Shown here: positions 1 to 64,000 of the stretch, piece by piece
Position numbering within the stretch: the stretch's first letter is position 1
How the letters are laid out: each line of letters begins with the position of its first letter
Origin: Loxodes magnus
Lineage: Eukaryota; Ciliophora; Karyorelictea; Loxodida; Loxodidae
DNA length: 64,000 nt
Assembly: GCA_946699065.1 (NCBI GenBank)
Contig: CAMPDV010000312.1
Location: 248,001-312,000, forward strand
Direction: 5' to 3'
Notes under the pieces: generated by a model
Seen by the model: only the letters and a program-made list of their open reading frames with translations
What the model was told of the DNA's origin: nothing
The model's database searches: none
Translations under genes and position numbers: made by a program

Positions 1-64000
<64,000 letters not shown>

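Overview
The whole 64-kb window is one thing: a head-to-tail array of about 520 copies of a 123-bp unit (about 46% GC by hand count of the consensus). Read on the minus strand, each unit encodes one 41-residue WD40 (beta-propeller) repeat. I see no other gene, RNA gene, mobile element, CRISPR array, promoter or terminator. Neither end of the coding region is inside the window: the N-terminal side lies beyond 64,000 and the C-terminal side beyond 1. Numbering G of the GH dipeptide as residue 1, the unit runs GHT (1-3), a variable stretch (4-8), [12 protein letters not shown] (9-20), a variable patch (21-25), then [16 protein letters not shown] (26-41).

Under the standard code the frame is cut into pieces of at most 326 residues. 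Apart from three TGA codons, every cut is a TAG in one of two fixed columns, 5 and 25. The neighbouring codons stay conserved, the common silent variants are synonymous, and about 23 units carry CAG (Gln) where otherwise matching units carry TAG. The simplest reading is that TAG is a sense codon, most likely Gln (Tyr is the main rival). The three TGA codons all fall in column 7, where Trp would give the very common WD40 motif VWSVA. This points to an organism with a variant nuclear code, for example a ciliate or another TAR-recoding protist, but no taxonomic marker is present. On this reading the window is part of one enormous propeller-chain protein (about 21,000 residues here). A decayed coding satellite is the main alternative.

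Layout by position. 1-20 kb: mixed units, rich in the Gly21-to-Arg allele, with a private Ser20-to-Leu allele confined to about 1.3-12.1 kb and local 7- and 8-unit duplications. 20-25 kb: the longest TAG-free run and a tandem 15-unit (1,845-bp) duplication. 25-34 kb: a block present twice at a 45-unit (5,535-bp) offset. 33.4-43.7 kb: three copies of a 28-unit (3,444-bp) higher-order repeat. 40.5-64 kb: a direct tandem duplication of about 96-98 units (about 12 kb), with a recognisable hybrid junction near 52,540. From 1 to 43,264 the frame has no indel. Two 1-base insertions at 43,265 and 43,389 and then 14 single-base indels between 49.0 and 58.7 kb break it. These last sit around the duplication junction and look more like unpolished consensus than biology. 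From 58,682 to 64,000 the frame is clean again.

Function cannot be read from repeats alone. WD40 propellers are protein-interaction platforms. Near-identical, recombining WD40 arrays with variable surface positions are known from fungal NLR-like incompatibility proteins (HET-D/HET-E) and cyanobacterial proteins, so a recognition or scaffold role is a reasonable but untested idea.
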